Shown: positions 8,426 to 17,071, counted from the stretch's first letter. The stretch is 64,000 nt of DNA from Nitrosospira lacus (GCF_000355765.4 NZ_CP021106.3:1087137-1151136), one strand, 5' to 3'. The notes: generated by a model from the letters alone, not told the origin. Made by a program: numbers and translations.

Positions 8426-9079
8426 ATGATCGGGTTGTGGAAATACCAGCATATTTTGAGCATCCTCCTATTCTGCGCTTCACCGGGCACGTGGGCGAAT
8501 ATGGGCGATAGTGATCTTATCACTGCTGCCGGGAACGGGAATGTTTCCCGGGTCAAGGCGCTGCTCGCGACCAAAGCCAATGTGAATGCCAAGACGGATA
8601 ATGGCACCACCGCATTGATAGCGGCATCACAGAATGGCTACGAAGAGATGGTGAAGGTGCTGATAGAAGCCAAAGCGGACATCAATGCGAAGACAAGCAA
8701 TGGCACCACCGCATTGATGCAGGCGTCGCAGAAAGGCCACAGGGAGGTCGTGCGCGAGCTGCTTGCCGCTAAAGCCGATGTGAATGCCAGGAGGGGCGAC
8801 GGTGCCACGGTATTGATGCAGGCTTCGCAGGAAGGACATTCTCAGATAGTACAAATGCTGCTCGCCGCCGGGGCCGATGTGAATGCCCGGCTGGATAATG
8901 GCGCAACCGCATTGATGCTGGCCTCGCAGATCGGTCACGCGGGCGTCGTACAGACGCTGCTCGCGGGCAAGGCCGATGTGAATGCCAAAGCGGGCAATGG
9001 CGCCACAGCGCTGATGCTGGCATCGAAGTATCGCCACCAGGGGGTGGAAAAACTCCTTAAGGAAGCGGGCGCCAAATAA
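8426..9079 (+). CDS. Exported ankyrin-repeat protein
   Basis: 217 aa. Residues 1-24 form a signal peptide (hydrophobic core ILSILLFCASPGTWA, cleavage near TWAN), so the protein is probably periplasmic. The rest is a run of six ankyrin repeats of about 33 residues, each with the consensus N-G-A/T-T-A-L-x2-A-S-Q-x-G-H and ending A-D-V-N-A. The repeats are unusually alike both in protein and DNA, which suggests recent expansion by unequal recombination. The protein ends within the last repeat and has no other domain. Ankyrin repeats bind proteins; the partner is unknown. The stop codon touches a degenerate copy of the dispersed intergenic repeat. Confidence 0.85.
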   Translation: MIGLWKYQHILSILLFCASPGTWANMGDSDLITAAGNGNVSRVKALLATKANVNAKTDNGTTALIAASQNGYEEMVKVLIEAKADINAKTSNGTTALMQASQKGHREVVRELLAAKADVNARRGDGATVLMQASQEGHSQIVQMLLAAGADVNARLDNGATALMLASQIGHAGVVQTLLAGKADVNAKAGNGATALMLASKYRHQGVEKLLKEAGAK

Positions 9080-9146
9080 TCCTGAATCCAGCGGTTTATC
9101 GTCTACCTTACAAGATCAGCATCTCGATCCACAAAGACCGTCGTGT
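9079..9146 (+). repeat. MITE-like intergenic repeat, copy 2 (degenerate, right end not found)
   Basis: Begins ATCCTGAATCCAGCGGTTTATCG directly at the ankyrin-gene stop and continues with GATCAGCATCTCGATCCACAAAGACC. This aligns with the AGATTAGTACCATGATTCACAAAGAC interior of the 59273 copy. The distal inverted repeat is not recognisable. Confidence 0.5.
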
Positions 9147-9410
9147 TACGTAATCTTCGCTCTCAGGGTTCCCAGATCATCGCATGAAGAATCCCGCGAA
9201 GCGGGATCGGGCAGCGCAGGAATGGCGTGATCGCCTTTCATGGCGTCCGTATGCCGTTGCACGGCGCACCCTTCCGCATCGCTGTATCTGCTTCCCTAAA
9301 AACCGCGCCCGGACTTGGAAGGATAACGCAAACAACGCTCGGGTGGCCCTGAAGAATCTCCCAATTTGCGGACAGCACATTTCATGGAAATGTTTAATCA
9401 GGAAATCCCT
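9080..9410. other. 331 bp interval between convergent ankyrin and P450 genes
   Basis: Contains repeat copy 2 at its left edge and a perfect 7 bp inverted repeat (ATCCCGC, GAA loop, GCGGGAT) at 9191-9207. The hairpin has no U-tract, so it is not a standard terminator. A 76-codon ORF at 9184-9414 starts at the hairpin, has no recognisable domain and runs into the P450 gene on the opposite strand; I do not call it. Confidence 0.45.
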
Positions 9411-10682
9411 TTAGGTCCAGGAAAGGTCATACTGCTCCGGGAAGGGGCCGGACTTGTAGTCAATCGGTGCATTTGCCTTGATATCCTGCCGTCTCAAGAC
9501 CTGGCGTACCATTTCGGGGATCATGACCATTCCAACGTAGCGTCCCAGGCATTCATGGCTGCCGAAACCGAAATGAAAATAATTGTACCAATTCCGTTGC
9601 GGAATAAATTCATCTGGTGATTCAAATGCCCGTTCATCAAACATTGCCGACAGGGTCACCGGCAAAACATAAGTGCCCGCGCGCAGAACGGTGGCATATC
9701 CCGTACCCTTGGCCGCGGTGTAGTCACTCGCGGTCGTGCGAAACAAATAGGGGGTAATCGGGACGAAGCGCAGAGCCTCCCAGACGATGCCATCGAACTC
9801 GGCGGGAGTATCCTTTTGCGCGGCGGCCTTGGCCTTCTCAAGCCATTCCGGATGTAGCATCAGATATTGGATGATCTGGGCAACTGCCTGCGAAGTGGTC
9901 TCGATTGCACCAATCAGAAGGCCGCCGGCATTGAGTCCTAGCCGCTTGATATCGAAATCCAGCTGTTTCGGATAATCTGTCCGCAACATTCTGGTTACGA
10001 TATCATCATCCAGCCGCACCAGGGTTGAAAGCGTTATTTGCTCTGCTTTTACCTGGAGCGTGCGGCGGGCAATAAGTTCGAAGATGAACATGCCAAGTGC
10101 TTTGGAGGTTTCATCATGGCGATCAATGATCTGCTGGGATTTTTCCGGGGGCAGCAGGTCGAAGGGCTGATTATGGAAAGTATCCCATTGGTTCCAGTAA
10201 GACCATTCGATCAAATCACTCCGTTTTGCTCCGGTTAACCCGAAATATTCCCGCACCAGCGTGGCTGGCACCATGCGGCAATAATTGTTGACCAGCTCGA
10301 CGTTGCCATTGGCAGTGTCGAGTATTTCCTTGGAGACGTTCGCCACCATTTCGCGCACAGCAGGCAGATCGTCGCGATTCAACATGCATTGCATCAGTGA
10401 TTTTTCACGCGTATGCAGGGCATCATCGTCATGCATCATCAGGTAATCAGCCATTTTCGGAACATAGGGCTTAACCGTGAATACCTTTGGCATGCTCAGC
10501 ACTTCCCTAACATCGTCGAAGCGCGTGACCAGAGTAAATTTGGGGGTTATCAGAATAGGGCGTTTTTCACGCAATTCCTTAAAAAACGGTAATGGCTCTG
10601 TGTCTATCCAGCGGCGCGCCAACGGAGATTTGTCTGCATCGGCAGCGGCGTCATACTGCTCCAGGTAGTGACTTGCGCTCAT
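9411..10682 (-). CDS. Cytochrome P450
   Basis: 423 aa, soluble bacterial-type P450 without membrane anchor. The I-helix carries GAIETTS (258-264, the acid-threonine pair used in oxygen activation), the K-helix ExxR motif is EALR (302-305), and the heme loop is FGFGSHECLG (371-380) with Cys378 as the axial thiolate. The substrate cannot be predicted. No ferredoxin or ferredoxin reductase is encoded nearby. The upstream gene on the same strand, 66 bp away, encodes an exported diheme c-type cytochrome, so the two are probably co-transcribed. A GGGAGC ribosome-binding site precedes the ATG at 10682. Confidence 0.95.
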   Translation of the reverse strand: MSASHYLEQYDAAADADKSPLARRWIDTEPLPFFKELREKRPILITPKFTLVTRFDDVREVLSMPKVFTVKPYVPKMADYLMMHDDDALHTREKSLMQCMLNRDDLPAVREMVANVSKEILDTANGNVELVNNYCRMVPATLVREYFGLTGAKRSDLIEWSYWNQWDTFHNQPFDLLPPEKSQQIIDRHDETSKALGMFIFELIARRTLQVKAEQITLSTLVRLDDDIVTRMLRTDYPKQLDFDIKRLGLNAGGLLIGAIETTSQAVAQIIQYLMLHPEWLEKAKAAAQKDTPAEFDGIVWEALRFVPITPYLFRTTASDYTAAKGTGYATVLRAGTYVLPVTLSAMFDERAFESPDEFIPQRNWYNYFHFGFGSHECLGRYVGMVMIPEMVRQVLRRQDIKANAPIDYKSGPFPEQYDLSWT

Positions 10683-10748
10683 CGGTAGCTCCCTATGATT
10701 TATGGATGATAGATATCAAAAATGCGATAGCCGGAAATCAAGAGTGGA

Positions 10749-12893
10749 TCATAGCGTTTTCAGGTATTCCAACAGATCGAGGCGTTCTTCTTTGGACATG
10801 GGATATAGGCATTTAATGGATTTATCCATAAGTTCGTCTTTAATGGTTTCATCCGTGCATTGATCCTTGATCTTTTGATCCACAGGGCCGTCAGACTCGT
10901 CTGCGGTACGTCTGACACCGTAGTCGTGTCCGGCGTTGCTATTGCCGCGAATGTCTGTCTTGAATACGAAGCCCCCATATCCCGTACTTTTCAGGCCTAC
11001 CTTGACAGGGTCGAATTCGCGTGAACCGACCTCAAACTCGTCAGGTCGATACTCGCCATCTTGCGGATCTCCCGCACGTCTTTTCGGCAATAGCAAATCA
11101 TAGAGTGTCGGTACGGAGCCATTATGCAGGTAAGGCGCGGTTGCCCAGATGCCATTCAGCGGCCGTGCCTTATAAGATTTCAAGGATGCGACTGGATTGG
11201 CCGTGGTGTCCGGATCGTAATCCCCGTGCTTGATCGATGGTTTGATCTCGTTATGGCGGAACCCTGCCGCCAAATTGGAAAGCCAGTCGATCCAGCGGCG
11301 CAAGAACCATTTGTCCTGATCAGGAGTAGCGACAACCCCGATAGTCGCCCGGGTCAGCAAGGCTGCAACCGGAGCTCGCCGATCCAGCAGGACATCGCCC
11401 ACACTCATGCCAACATACTGATTGCGCAGAATGCCGGAGAAACCTTGGTAACTTACGCTATTTTCGGCCATCTGGGGATCCGTGCCCACATCGCTTGAGC
11501 TTGACATGTGTGCCACGACGCGGCGATCTGGATCGTCGCGCTGGATTCTTGCATGACAGCTCACGCAATGCTTGTTGAACAAGGATCTCCCATTCGCAAG
11601 GCGGCTTTTGTCAATGGGCGGAAAGATATCCTCCGGCCATAACGGAGATTGCAGACTCAACAGACGCGCTTCGATAAGGCGTAGGTTATGGACGTCAACG
11701 GAAGAATAATAACTGATGTGAGGGCCATAGAAGCCCTGCCCGTTGATGAAGGACGACAGCGAAAACCCTTTTCTTTCCGTCCAGTCAAGTGAACCGAATA
11801 CGCCTATTGCCTCTCCTGTATTGCGTGCGATCGCCTTCAGCCCGGCATTTTCCGTGAGGCCGTTCCATTGAACATAATCATGCTGAGGGGTATCCCACAG
11901 AAATGGGTAGCTTACGGGTGCATCAGGCGGATTGAAGAGCTTCTTCCGTAAACGCCCGAGTGCTTCCCAGCCATTGTTTTCGTTCAAGGTCCTCACGATG
12001 TTCTGGACAATATTATCCCGTTCAACCCCGCTGAGAACAGTACCTGCATCGCTTGTTATCGCTTTTATCTGTTCCTCAGTCATCGCGTGTTCTCCCATTA
12101 TTCTGGGATCACGCAACAGTTCCTTAAGCTCTCTTATGTTGATGACATGTTCCAGAACCCTGTTGTAAATGCGTCCGAACGCATCCAGGCGCGCGTAGCC
12201 GTAATGGAGGTTGCTGTAGTTGATCGTAATATAGCTGGCGAGACGCTCGCGATATTTTTTGAGGTCTGCGAGCACCTCGGCCTCCGTCTTGTAATTGCCG
12301 CGAGACAAGACATTTTTCACAAACCGGTTCCGGGCCTCCTCGTTTTCGAGGGTTGCTATCAAGGCGCGGACGATATCCGCCATGAAGGTTTCCATATCGG
12401 CACTTGCCGGGCCGCCATCAATCCGTATTCCCTTGCCCTTATAGTTTATTTGTCCGGTATGGCAGGCGGAGCAAGTCAAGCCGAGATATTCCTTACCCTT
12501 GTAGTCATCCTTGACGAATCCGACAGGCAGCCCATCCGGGTTGCTGGAAGTGATCTTCTGCGGCAGATAGCGGTAGCGATTCATGTTCTCGTTGGAGCGA
12601 AACGGCTCGGATTTGCCGACCTGCTCCAGTGCCAGGAAAAAATCGTAGGGCATCATGTTGGATCCCTGCGTGATGGTGTAAAACCAGAGGCTATCGGCGG
12701 GTGTCCATCCTTGATCAAGATACTTTACCGCCGTAAAGCTGTCGCCAAAAACATCCTGCTTTACGGTGGTTGCACCCCTGTCCGGATCAGCCTCGAGTGC
12801 CGCGCAGGCTGGCAGGAGCGTGATCATGAGAACTAGTACAGGAATAAAAAATGTACGTCGCTTTTTTTTCAGCGCGATTGAGAATTGGTTCAC
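10749..12893 (-). CDS. Diheme c-type cytochrome lipoprotein, RoxA/di-heme peroxidase-like
   Basis: 714 aa. The start is GTG at 12893, preceded by AAGGGGA. Residues 12-30 form a lipoprotein signal ending in the lipobox LPAC, so the protein should be lipid-anchored, facing the periplasm. Two heme c sites are visible: CSACH (141-145) and CVSCH (443-447). The middle has YPFLWDTPQHDYVQWNG (about 329-345). The C-terminal part has NGIWATAPYLHNGSVPTLYDLL-type sequence, shared with the MauG/cytochrome c peroxidase superfamily and RoxA-like oxygenases. In the RoxA rubber oxygenase the two heme motifs are about 200 residues apart; here the gap is about 300, so I do not assign a substrate. It is the probable first gene of an operon with the P450. 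Confidence 0.85.
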   Translation of the reverse strand: MNQFSIALKKKRRTFFIPVLVLMITLLPACAALEADPDRGATTVKQDVFGDSFTAVKYLDQGWTPADSLWFYTITQGSNMMPYDFFLALEQVGKSEPFRSNENMNRYRYLPQKITSSNPDGLPVGFVKDDYKGKEYLGLTCSACHTGQINYKGKGIRIDGGPASADMETFMADIVRALIATLENEEARNRFVKNVLSRGNYKTEAEVLADLKKYRERLASYITINYSNLHYGYARLDAFGRIYNRVLEHVINIRELKELLRDPRIMGEHAMTEEQIKAITSDAGTVLSGVERDNIVQNIVRTLNENNGWEALGRLRKKLFNPPDAPVSYPFLWDTPQHDYVQWNGLTENAGLKAIARNTGEAIGVFGSLDWTERKGFSLSSFINGQGFYGPHISYYSSVDVHNLRLIEARLLSLQSPLWPEDIFPPIDKSRLANGRSLFNKHCVSCHARIQRDDPDRRVVAHMSSSSDVGTDPQMAENSVSYQGFSGILRNQYVGMSVGDVLLDRRAPVAALLTRATIGVVATPDQDKWFLRRWIDWLSNLAAGFRHNEIKPSIKHGDYDPDTTANPVASLKSYKARPLNGIWATAPYLHNGSVPTLYDLLLPKRRAGDPQDGEYRPDEFEVGSREFDPVKVGLKSTGYGGFVFKTDIRGNSNAGHDYGVRRTADESDGPVDQKIKDQCTDETIKDELMDKSIKCLYPMSKEERLDLLEYLKTL

Positions 12894-13217
12894 GGTATCC
12901 CCTTTATGGCGAATGCGGTCTCTTGTAAAAATTATTATAGTCGATTCCTGGAAAATATCTTGTCATGGATGAGCTTATATCGAGATCAGGAACGTTGTCA
13001 TGGAGAAACTCGCGGTCAGTAGCGAAACCCGCGCATAGTGCAGCCTTTTCCGGTAGGCTGGTTAGCGCGGTCAATGCGGGACGGATCCTGTCTGGTTCGC
13101 CTGATCTCGTTGAAAGTGCGTTTCAAGTTATAATTCAATGGTCAATCCTTCCAAGCATCATGTTCCGTTCGCGACGATCATGATTTTTACCGGCGGCGCC
13201 CGCAAAAATACCATTTT
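12894..13217. other. 324 bp gene-free interval between divergent cytochrome and RNB nuclease genes
   Basis: Holds the promoters for two divergent genes. The sequence near 13125-13150 (AAGTTATAATTCAATGG) contains a TATAAT -10-like hexamer on the plus strand suitable for the RNB gene, but I see no good -35 at the right distance. No repeat copy is recognised. Confidence 0.4.
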
Positions 13218-15074
13218 ATGAATGTTTTTTACGAAGAGGAAGGTACCTTCAAAGTAGCCACAGTCCTTGCTGACAATACGACATCGCTGCAAGTGGAGGC
13301 GCCTCACGGCAAGCGCGCAAAGATAAAGGCAGCCTCGGTACTGCTGCGGTTTGAGGCACCCTCGCCGTCCGAATTTATGGATCTCGCGCAGAAAATGGCG
13401 GAGGACCTTGATCCGAATTTTCTCTGGGAGTGCTGCGAGCGTGAGGCCGAGTTCGCCAGCGATGCATTGGCTGCGGATTATTTCGGTCACACAGCAAAGT
13501 CCGAGGAAGCGGCCGCGGTGCTGATCCGGTTGCACAGCGCGCCCATATATTTTTATAAAAAAGGTCGGGGGCGCTATAAAGCCGCGCCATCGAAAGCATT
13601 GGAGGCGGCGCTTGCCGGCCAGGAAAAGAAGCGCCTGCAGGTGGAACAGCAGGCTCGCTATGTGCAATTACTAAGCGCGTTTACCCTGCCGGAAGAATTC
13701 AGGCCGTTGTTGCGCAACCTGCTCTACCGGCCCGACAAGAATACCGTCGAGTGGAAGGCGCTGGACACCGTTTGTGCTGCAACCAAGCTAAGTGTTCCTG
13801 CCTTGCTCGAAAAATGTGGCGCGATACCGTCTACGCATGACTACCATGTCAACCGGTTCCTGCTGGAGCATTTTCCCGAAGGAATCGGCTTCGGCGTGCC
13901 GGACGCGGGCGGCGAATTGCGCGACCCATCAGATTTGCCCCTGGCGGAGGTGGTGGCGTTCAGCATAGATGATGCCACCACGACCGAAATTGACGATGCC
14001 TTTTCGGTCACGCCGCTGACTCTGGGAAGTTTTCGCATCGGTATCCATATTGCCGGGCCCACATTGGGCATCCCGCCGGGTTCCCTCCTGGATATGGAGG
14101 CCGCACAGCGTCTTTCCACCGTATATCTTCCGGGCAGCAAAATCACGATGCTGCCGGAAGCGGTGATACATCACTACACATTGGGTGAAGAACGGCTATG
14201 CCCGGCACTTTCAATGTATATAGACGTGGCGGACGATTTCACTGTTATGGGTACAAACAGCCGCATCGAACGAGTAAGGATTGCCGCCAATCTCAGACAC
14301 GATGCGCTGGAGGAACACTTTAACGAATATACCCTGGCGGCGGGAAGCCTTGATCACCCTTTTGGCAAGGCATTGCTGGCGCTATGGAAGTTTGCCTGCA
14401 AGATGGAAGCGGTTCGCGGCAAGTCCAACGACGGCAATAATGAGAAAATCGATTATAGCTTCCACGTCGAGGATGATCGTGTCACCATCAGCGAGCGCCG
14501 GCGGGGTTCGCCGATCGATAAGGTGGTATCGGAACTGATGATTTACGTGAATACCGAATGGGGCAAGCAACTGGCCGATGGCGGTATCGCCGGCATCTAT
14601 CGCAGCCAGGGTGGCGGTAAGGTCAGGATGAGCACCTCTCCCGCGCCGCACCAGGGGTTGGGTGTTTCTCAATATGCCTGGATCAGTTCGCCGATGCGCC
14701 GCTATGTGGATTTCATCAATCAGCGGCAACTGGTCGCGCTGCTGCGGAAGGAGACGCCGCCTTATACCCGGGACAGTGATAGTCTGCAGATATCCATGCG
14801 CGATTTCGAAGCGGCTTATGAGATCTACGGAGATTTTCAACGGAGAATGGAGCGCTACTGGTGTCTGCGCTGGCTGTTGCAGGAGAATATCAGTATAACG
14901 GGAGCGCAGGTACTTAAGGAAAATCTGGTGAAGCTGGATCGCCTTCCTTTGGTCGCGCGGATAACCTCATTGCCGGAAATGCCACCGGAAACGACCATTG
15001 AAGTGGAGATTTCCCAGATAGATTTGCTGGAGCTCACCTTCCATGCAAGATTCCTGCGTAAACTGGATGCATAG
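13218..15074 (+). CDS. RNase II/R-family (RNB domain) exoribonuclease
   Basis: 618 aa. The RNB catalytic domain starts around residue 240. The metal-binding cluster reads SIDDATTTEIDDAF (249-262): Asp251, Asp259 and Asp260 match the E. coli RNase II acidic residues, while the position of Asp207 is glutamate (Glu257), a conservative change seen in some RNB subfamilies. A SPMRRYVDFINQRQL motif near residue 495 is the conserved RNA-binding and catalytic arginine region. The N-terminal ~230 residues lack an obvious cold-shock repeat, and the C-terminus has only a short S1-like stretch. The family degrades RNA 3' to 5'. It is neither canonical rnb nor rnr in length, so no symbol is given. Confidence 0.88.
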   Translation: MNVFYEEEGTFKVATVLADNTTSLQVEAPHGKRAKIKAASVLLRFEAPSPSEFMDLAQKMAEDLDPNFLWECCEREAEFASDALAADYFGHTAKSEEAAAVLIRLHSAPIYFYKKGRGRYKAAPSKALEAALAGQEKKRLQVEQQARYVQLLSAFTLPEEFRPLLRNLLYRPDKNTVEWKALDTVCAATKLSVPALLEKCGAIPSTHDYHVNRFLLEHFPEGIGFGVPDAGGELRDPSDLPLAEVVAFSIDDATTTEIDDAFSVTPLTLGSFRIGIHIAGPTLGIPPGSLLDMEAAQRLSTVYLPGSKITMLPEAVIHHYTLGEERLCPALSMYIDVADDFTVMGTNSRIERVRIAANLRHDALEEHFNEYTLAAGSLDHPFGKALLALWKFACKMEAVRGKSNDGNNEKIDYSFHVEDDRVTISERRRGSPIDKVVSELMIYVNTEWGKQLADGGIAGIYRSQGGGKVRMSTSPAPHQGLGVSQYAWISSPMRRYVDFINQRQLVALLRKETPPYTRDSDSLQISMRDFEAAYEIYGDFQRRMERYWCLRWLLQENISITGAQVLKENLVKLDRLPLVARITSLPEMPPETTIEVEISQIDLLELTFHARFLRKLDA

Positions 15075-15174
15075 TTTAATTGTTCACCTTGTGACGAGCG
15101 CATCGTAGTTATTTTATAATAAATACCGTTCCTAAAAATCCATCGGCTTAATTTTATACGCGCTTGCGACATCG

Positions 15175-15292
15175 AACCCGAATCCGGCAGTTGCCCATCC
15201 ATTCTTTGTTTAACGTCATGACTCATAATAAATTTCCGCCCCATTTGACCTTCACCTTTTTGGTGAGCTCGTTCAACTACCGGATTTAGGTT
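15175..15292 (+). repeat. MITE-like intergenic repeat, copy 3 (full length)
   Basis: The best-preserved copy, 118 bp. The left end is AACCCGAATCCGGCAGTTG. The right end TCAACTACCGGATTTAGGTT is its inverted complement with three mismatches. The interior has the family's GTCATGACTCATAATAAATT segment (cf. ACCATGATTCACAAAGA elsewhere) and TTGACCTTCACCTTTTTGG, nearly identical to copy 1. The right end overlaps the TTG start codon of the following gene. Confidence 0.75.
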
Positions 15293-16166
15293 GAGCGCTA
15301 CTCCAAATATATCGGATTTTAATTCAGCCTCGGTCCGCGGATGGCTGGCAAGCCCTTCGTCGCGCCTGAACGTGACGATATTGATTTCGGTGATTTTTCA
15401 CGCGATTGTTTTGTTCGGGATCACCCTCAAACTCCCGCATCTGGAAATCGGCAAGGCCGCTGTGCCACTGGAAGTCGTGCTGGTCCACGGTAAATCTGCA
15501 TCGAAATCGCGCAGTGCGGATATGCCGGCCAAAACTAGCCTGGATGGCGGAGGTAACAAGGCCAGTATGCCGCTTCCCTTGTCGCCGGAACACGTGGTTG
15601 CGCAAGCGGAGCAACTTGAACAGGAAACGGAACAACGGATGACTGCGGTGGATAGTGAAGACACTTATCAAATACAGCTTCCTTCTGATAAGTCCGAGCA
15701 AAACCGCGCCGGGATTAACGGTAGCGACCTGGTTCAGCGCAGCCTCGAGATCGCTCGCCTGGAAGCTCAAACCGCACGGGACTCTGCAGCTTATCAGCGC
15801 CCTCCAAAACGCAGATTTATTGGTGCTCGCACGCAGGAATACCGCTTTGCCCGCTATGTCGAAGATTGGCGCCTCAAAGTGGAGCGAATCGGCAACATGA
15901 ATTATCCGGAAGCGGCAAGGCGGGAAAAACTCTATGGAAACCTGCAACTCACCGTTGGTATCAGGTCTGACGGCAGTCTCGAGTCGCTTGAAATAAATCG
16001 CTCGTCGGGAAAGAAAGTTCTGGATGAAGCGGCAGTACGCATTGTCCATTTGGCGGGACAAAACGGATTTGCTCCCTTTCCGCCGGACATCAGTCGGGAT
16101 ACTGATGTCCTGCATATTACCCGCACTTGGGCGTTTACCCCTTCGGACGAGCTGACCAGCCAATAA
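15291..16166 (+). CDS. TonB-family energy-transducing protein
   Basis: 291 aa. One transmembrane helix (about residues 27-46, LNVTILISVIFHAIVLFGI) anchors the protein in the inner membrane. It is followed by a ~150-residue periplasmic spacer and a C-terminal TonB domain (about 200-285) with the typical NYPEAARREKLYGNLQLTV opening. TonB proteins couple the ExbB/ExbD proton motor to outer-membrane transporters; no exbBD lies nearby. The only start in the open frame is TTG at 15291; the upstream frame is closed by a TGA at 15264. That start lies in the inverted repeat of a MITE-like element, with only a weak ribosome-binding site. TonB family membership is clear; whether it serves transporters or acts like a DUF-type TonB paralogue is not. 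Confidence 0.83.
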   Translation: MSATPNISDFNSASVRGWLASPSSRLNVTILISVIFHAIVLFGITLKLPHLEIGKAAVPLEVVLVHGKSASKSRSADMPAKTSLDGGGNKASMPLPLSPEHVVAQAEQLEQETEQRMTAVDSEDTYQIQLPSDKSEQNRAGINGSDLVQRSLEIARLEAQTARDSAAYQRPPKRRFIGARTQEYRFARYVEDWRLKVERIGNMNYPEAARREKLYGNLQLTVGIRSDGSLESLEINRSSGKKVLDEAAVRIVHLAGQNGFAPFPPDISRDTDVLHITRTWAFTPSDELTSQ

Positions 16167-16255
16167 AGTCCGCAACCTCGCACCTTGCCCTGTACTCCAG
16201 GAACTGCACGCTTCATCCTGTCCAAGTGCCGGATTTAGATTAATTACCCTATCTC

Positions 16256-17071
16256 ATGACTGATTTCTATGCCGTCATCGGCAACCCCATTGCCCACAGC
16301 AAATCACCCTGGATTCATGCCGAATTTTCGCGGCAGACGGGCCAGGATATGCAATATGAAGCGATACTTGCGCCGGTGGATGCTTTCGCTGCAACGGTGG
16401 CGGTTTTCCGGGAACGCGGCGGTAAAGGCATGAACGTGACGGTTCCGTTCAAGCTGGAAGCCTGCAAGATTTCCCGGCGTTTGACCAGGCGAGCCGATGT
16501 CGCTCAAGCGGTAAACACGCTCGTATTCAGTGCCGATGGAATTCTCGGGGACAATACCGATGGAGCTGGACTGGTGCGTGACATTATGATCAATCTTGAA
16601 TTCCCTCTCGCGGGCAAGCGGATATTGTTGATGGGCGCGGGCGGAGCGGCCCGGGGTGTGGTGCTGCCGCTGCTGGAACATTCACCAAGTGTTCTGACAA
16701 TCGCCAATCGCACCAAACAAAAAGCGCACTTGCTGCAACAGCAATTTTCCCGCTACGGAAATATCGTTTCCGGCGATTATGCGGATCTCGGTGGAGAGAA
16801 ATTTGATCTCGTCATTAATGCCACGTCCGCCAGTCTGAAGGGCAGGGTGCCACCCTTGCCCGCCGGTATTTTTGCCGATGAATCGATGGCTTATGACATG
16901 ATGTATGGCGATGGACGCACTCCTTTTTTGCAATTCGCAAAGCAACAGGGCGCGTCGCGTCTGACCGACGGCATCGGGATGCTGGTGGAGCAAGCAGCGG
17001 AATCCTTTTTCCTGTGGCGTGGGATAAGACCGGAGACTGATCGGGTGATTAGAGGGTTAAGGAATCTCTGA
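16256..17071 (+). CDS. aroE: Shikimate dehydrogenase AroE
   Basis: 271 aa, normal length. It reduces 3-dehydroshikimate to shikimate with NADPH in aromatic amino acid synthesis and is cytosolic. The N-terminal substrate domain has NPIAHSKSPWIH (8-19) with the shikimate-binding serines. The catalytic lysine lies in VTVPFK, and Asp in DNTDGAGL follows. The Rossmann motif GAGGAARGV is near residue 127 and the NADP-selecting NRT follows. It lies 89 bp after the TonB-family gene and 71 bp before mtgA, all rightward, so co-transcription is possible. Confidence 0.97.
   Translation: MTDFYAVIGNPIAHSKSPWIHAEFSRQTGQDMQYEAILAPVDAFAATVAVFRERGGKGMNVTVPFKLEACKISRRLTRRADVAQAVNTLVFSADGILGDNTDGAGLVRDIMINLEFPLAGKRILLMGAGGAARGVVLPLLEHSPSVLTIANRTKQKAHLLQQQFSRYGNIVSGDYADLGGEKFDLVINATSASLKGRVPPLPAGIFADESMAYDMMYGDGRTPFLQFAKQQGASRLTDGIGMLVEQAAESFFLWRGIRPETDRVIRGLRNL

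Noticed and set aside
9191-9207. Perfect 7 bp inverted repeat as terminator
   Set aside because: No T-run on either strand; could be any small palindrome.
9184-9414. 76-codon ORF between ankyrin and P450 genes
   Set aside because: No ribosome-binding site, no domain, begins in a hairpin and overlaps the P450 gene end.
16220-16240. Isolated repeat-family right end (CCAAGTGCCGGATTTAGATTAA-like) before aroE
   Set aside because: Only one end resembles the family; no matching left arm was found within 120 bp. It may be a remnant or chance.
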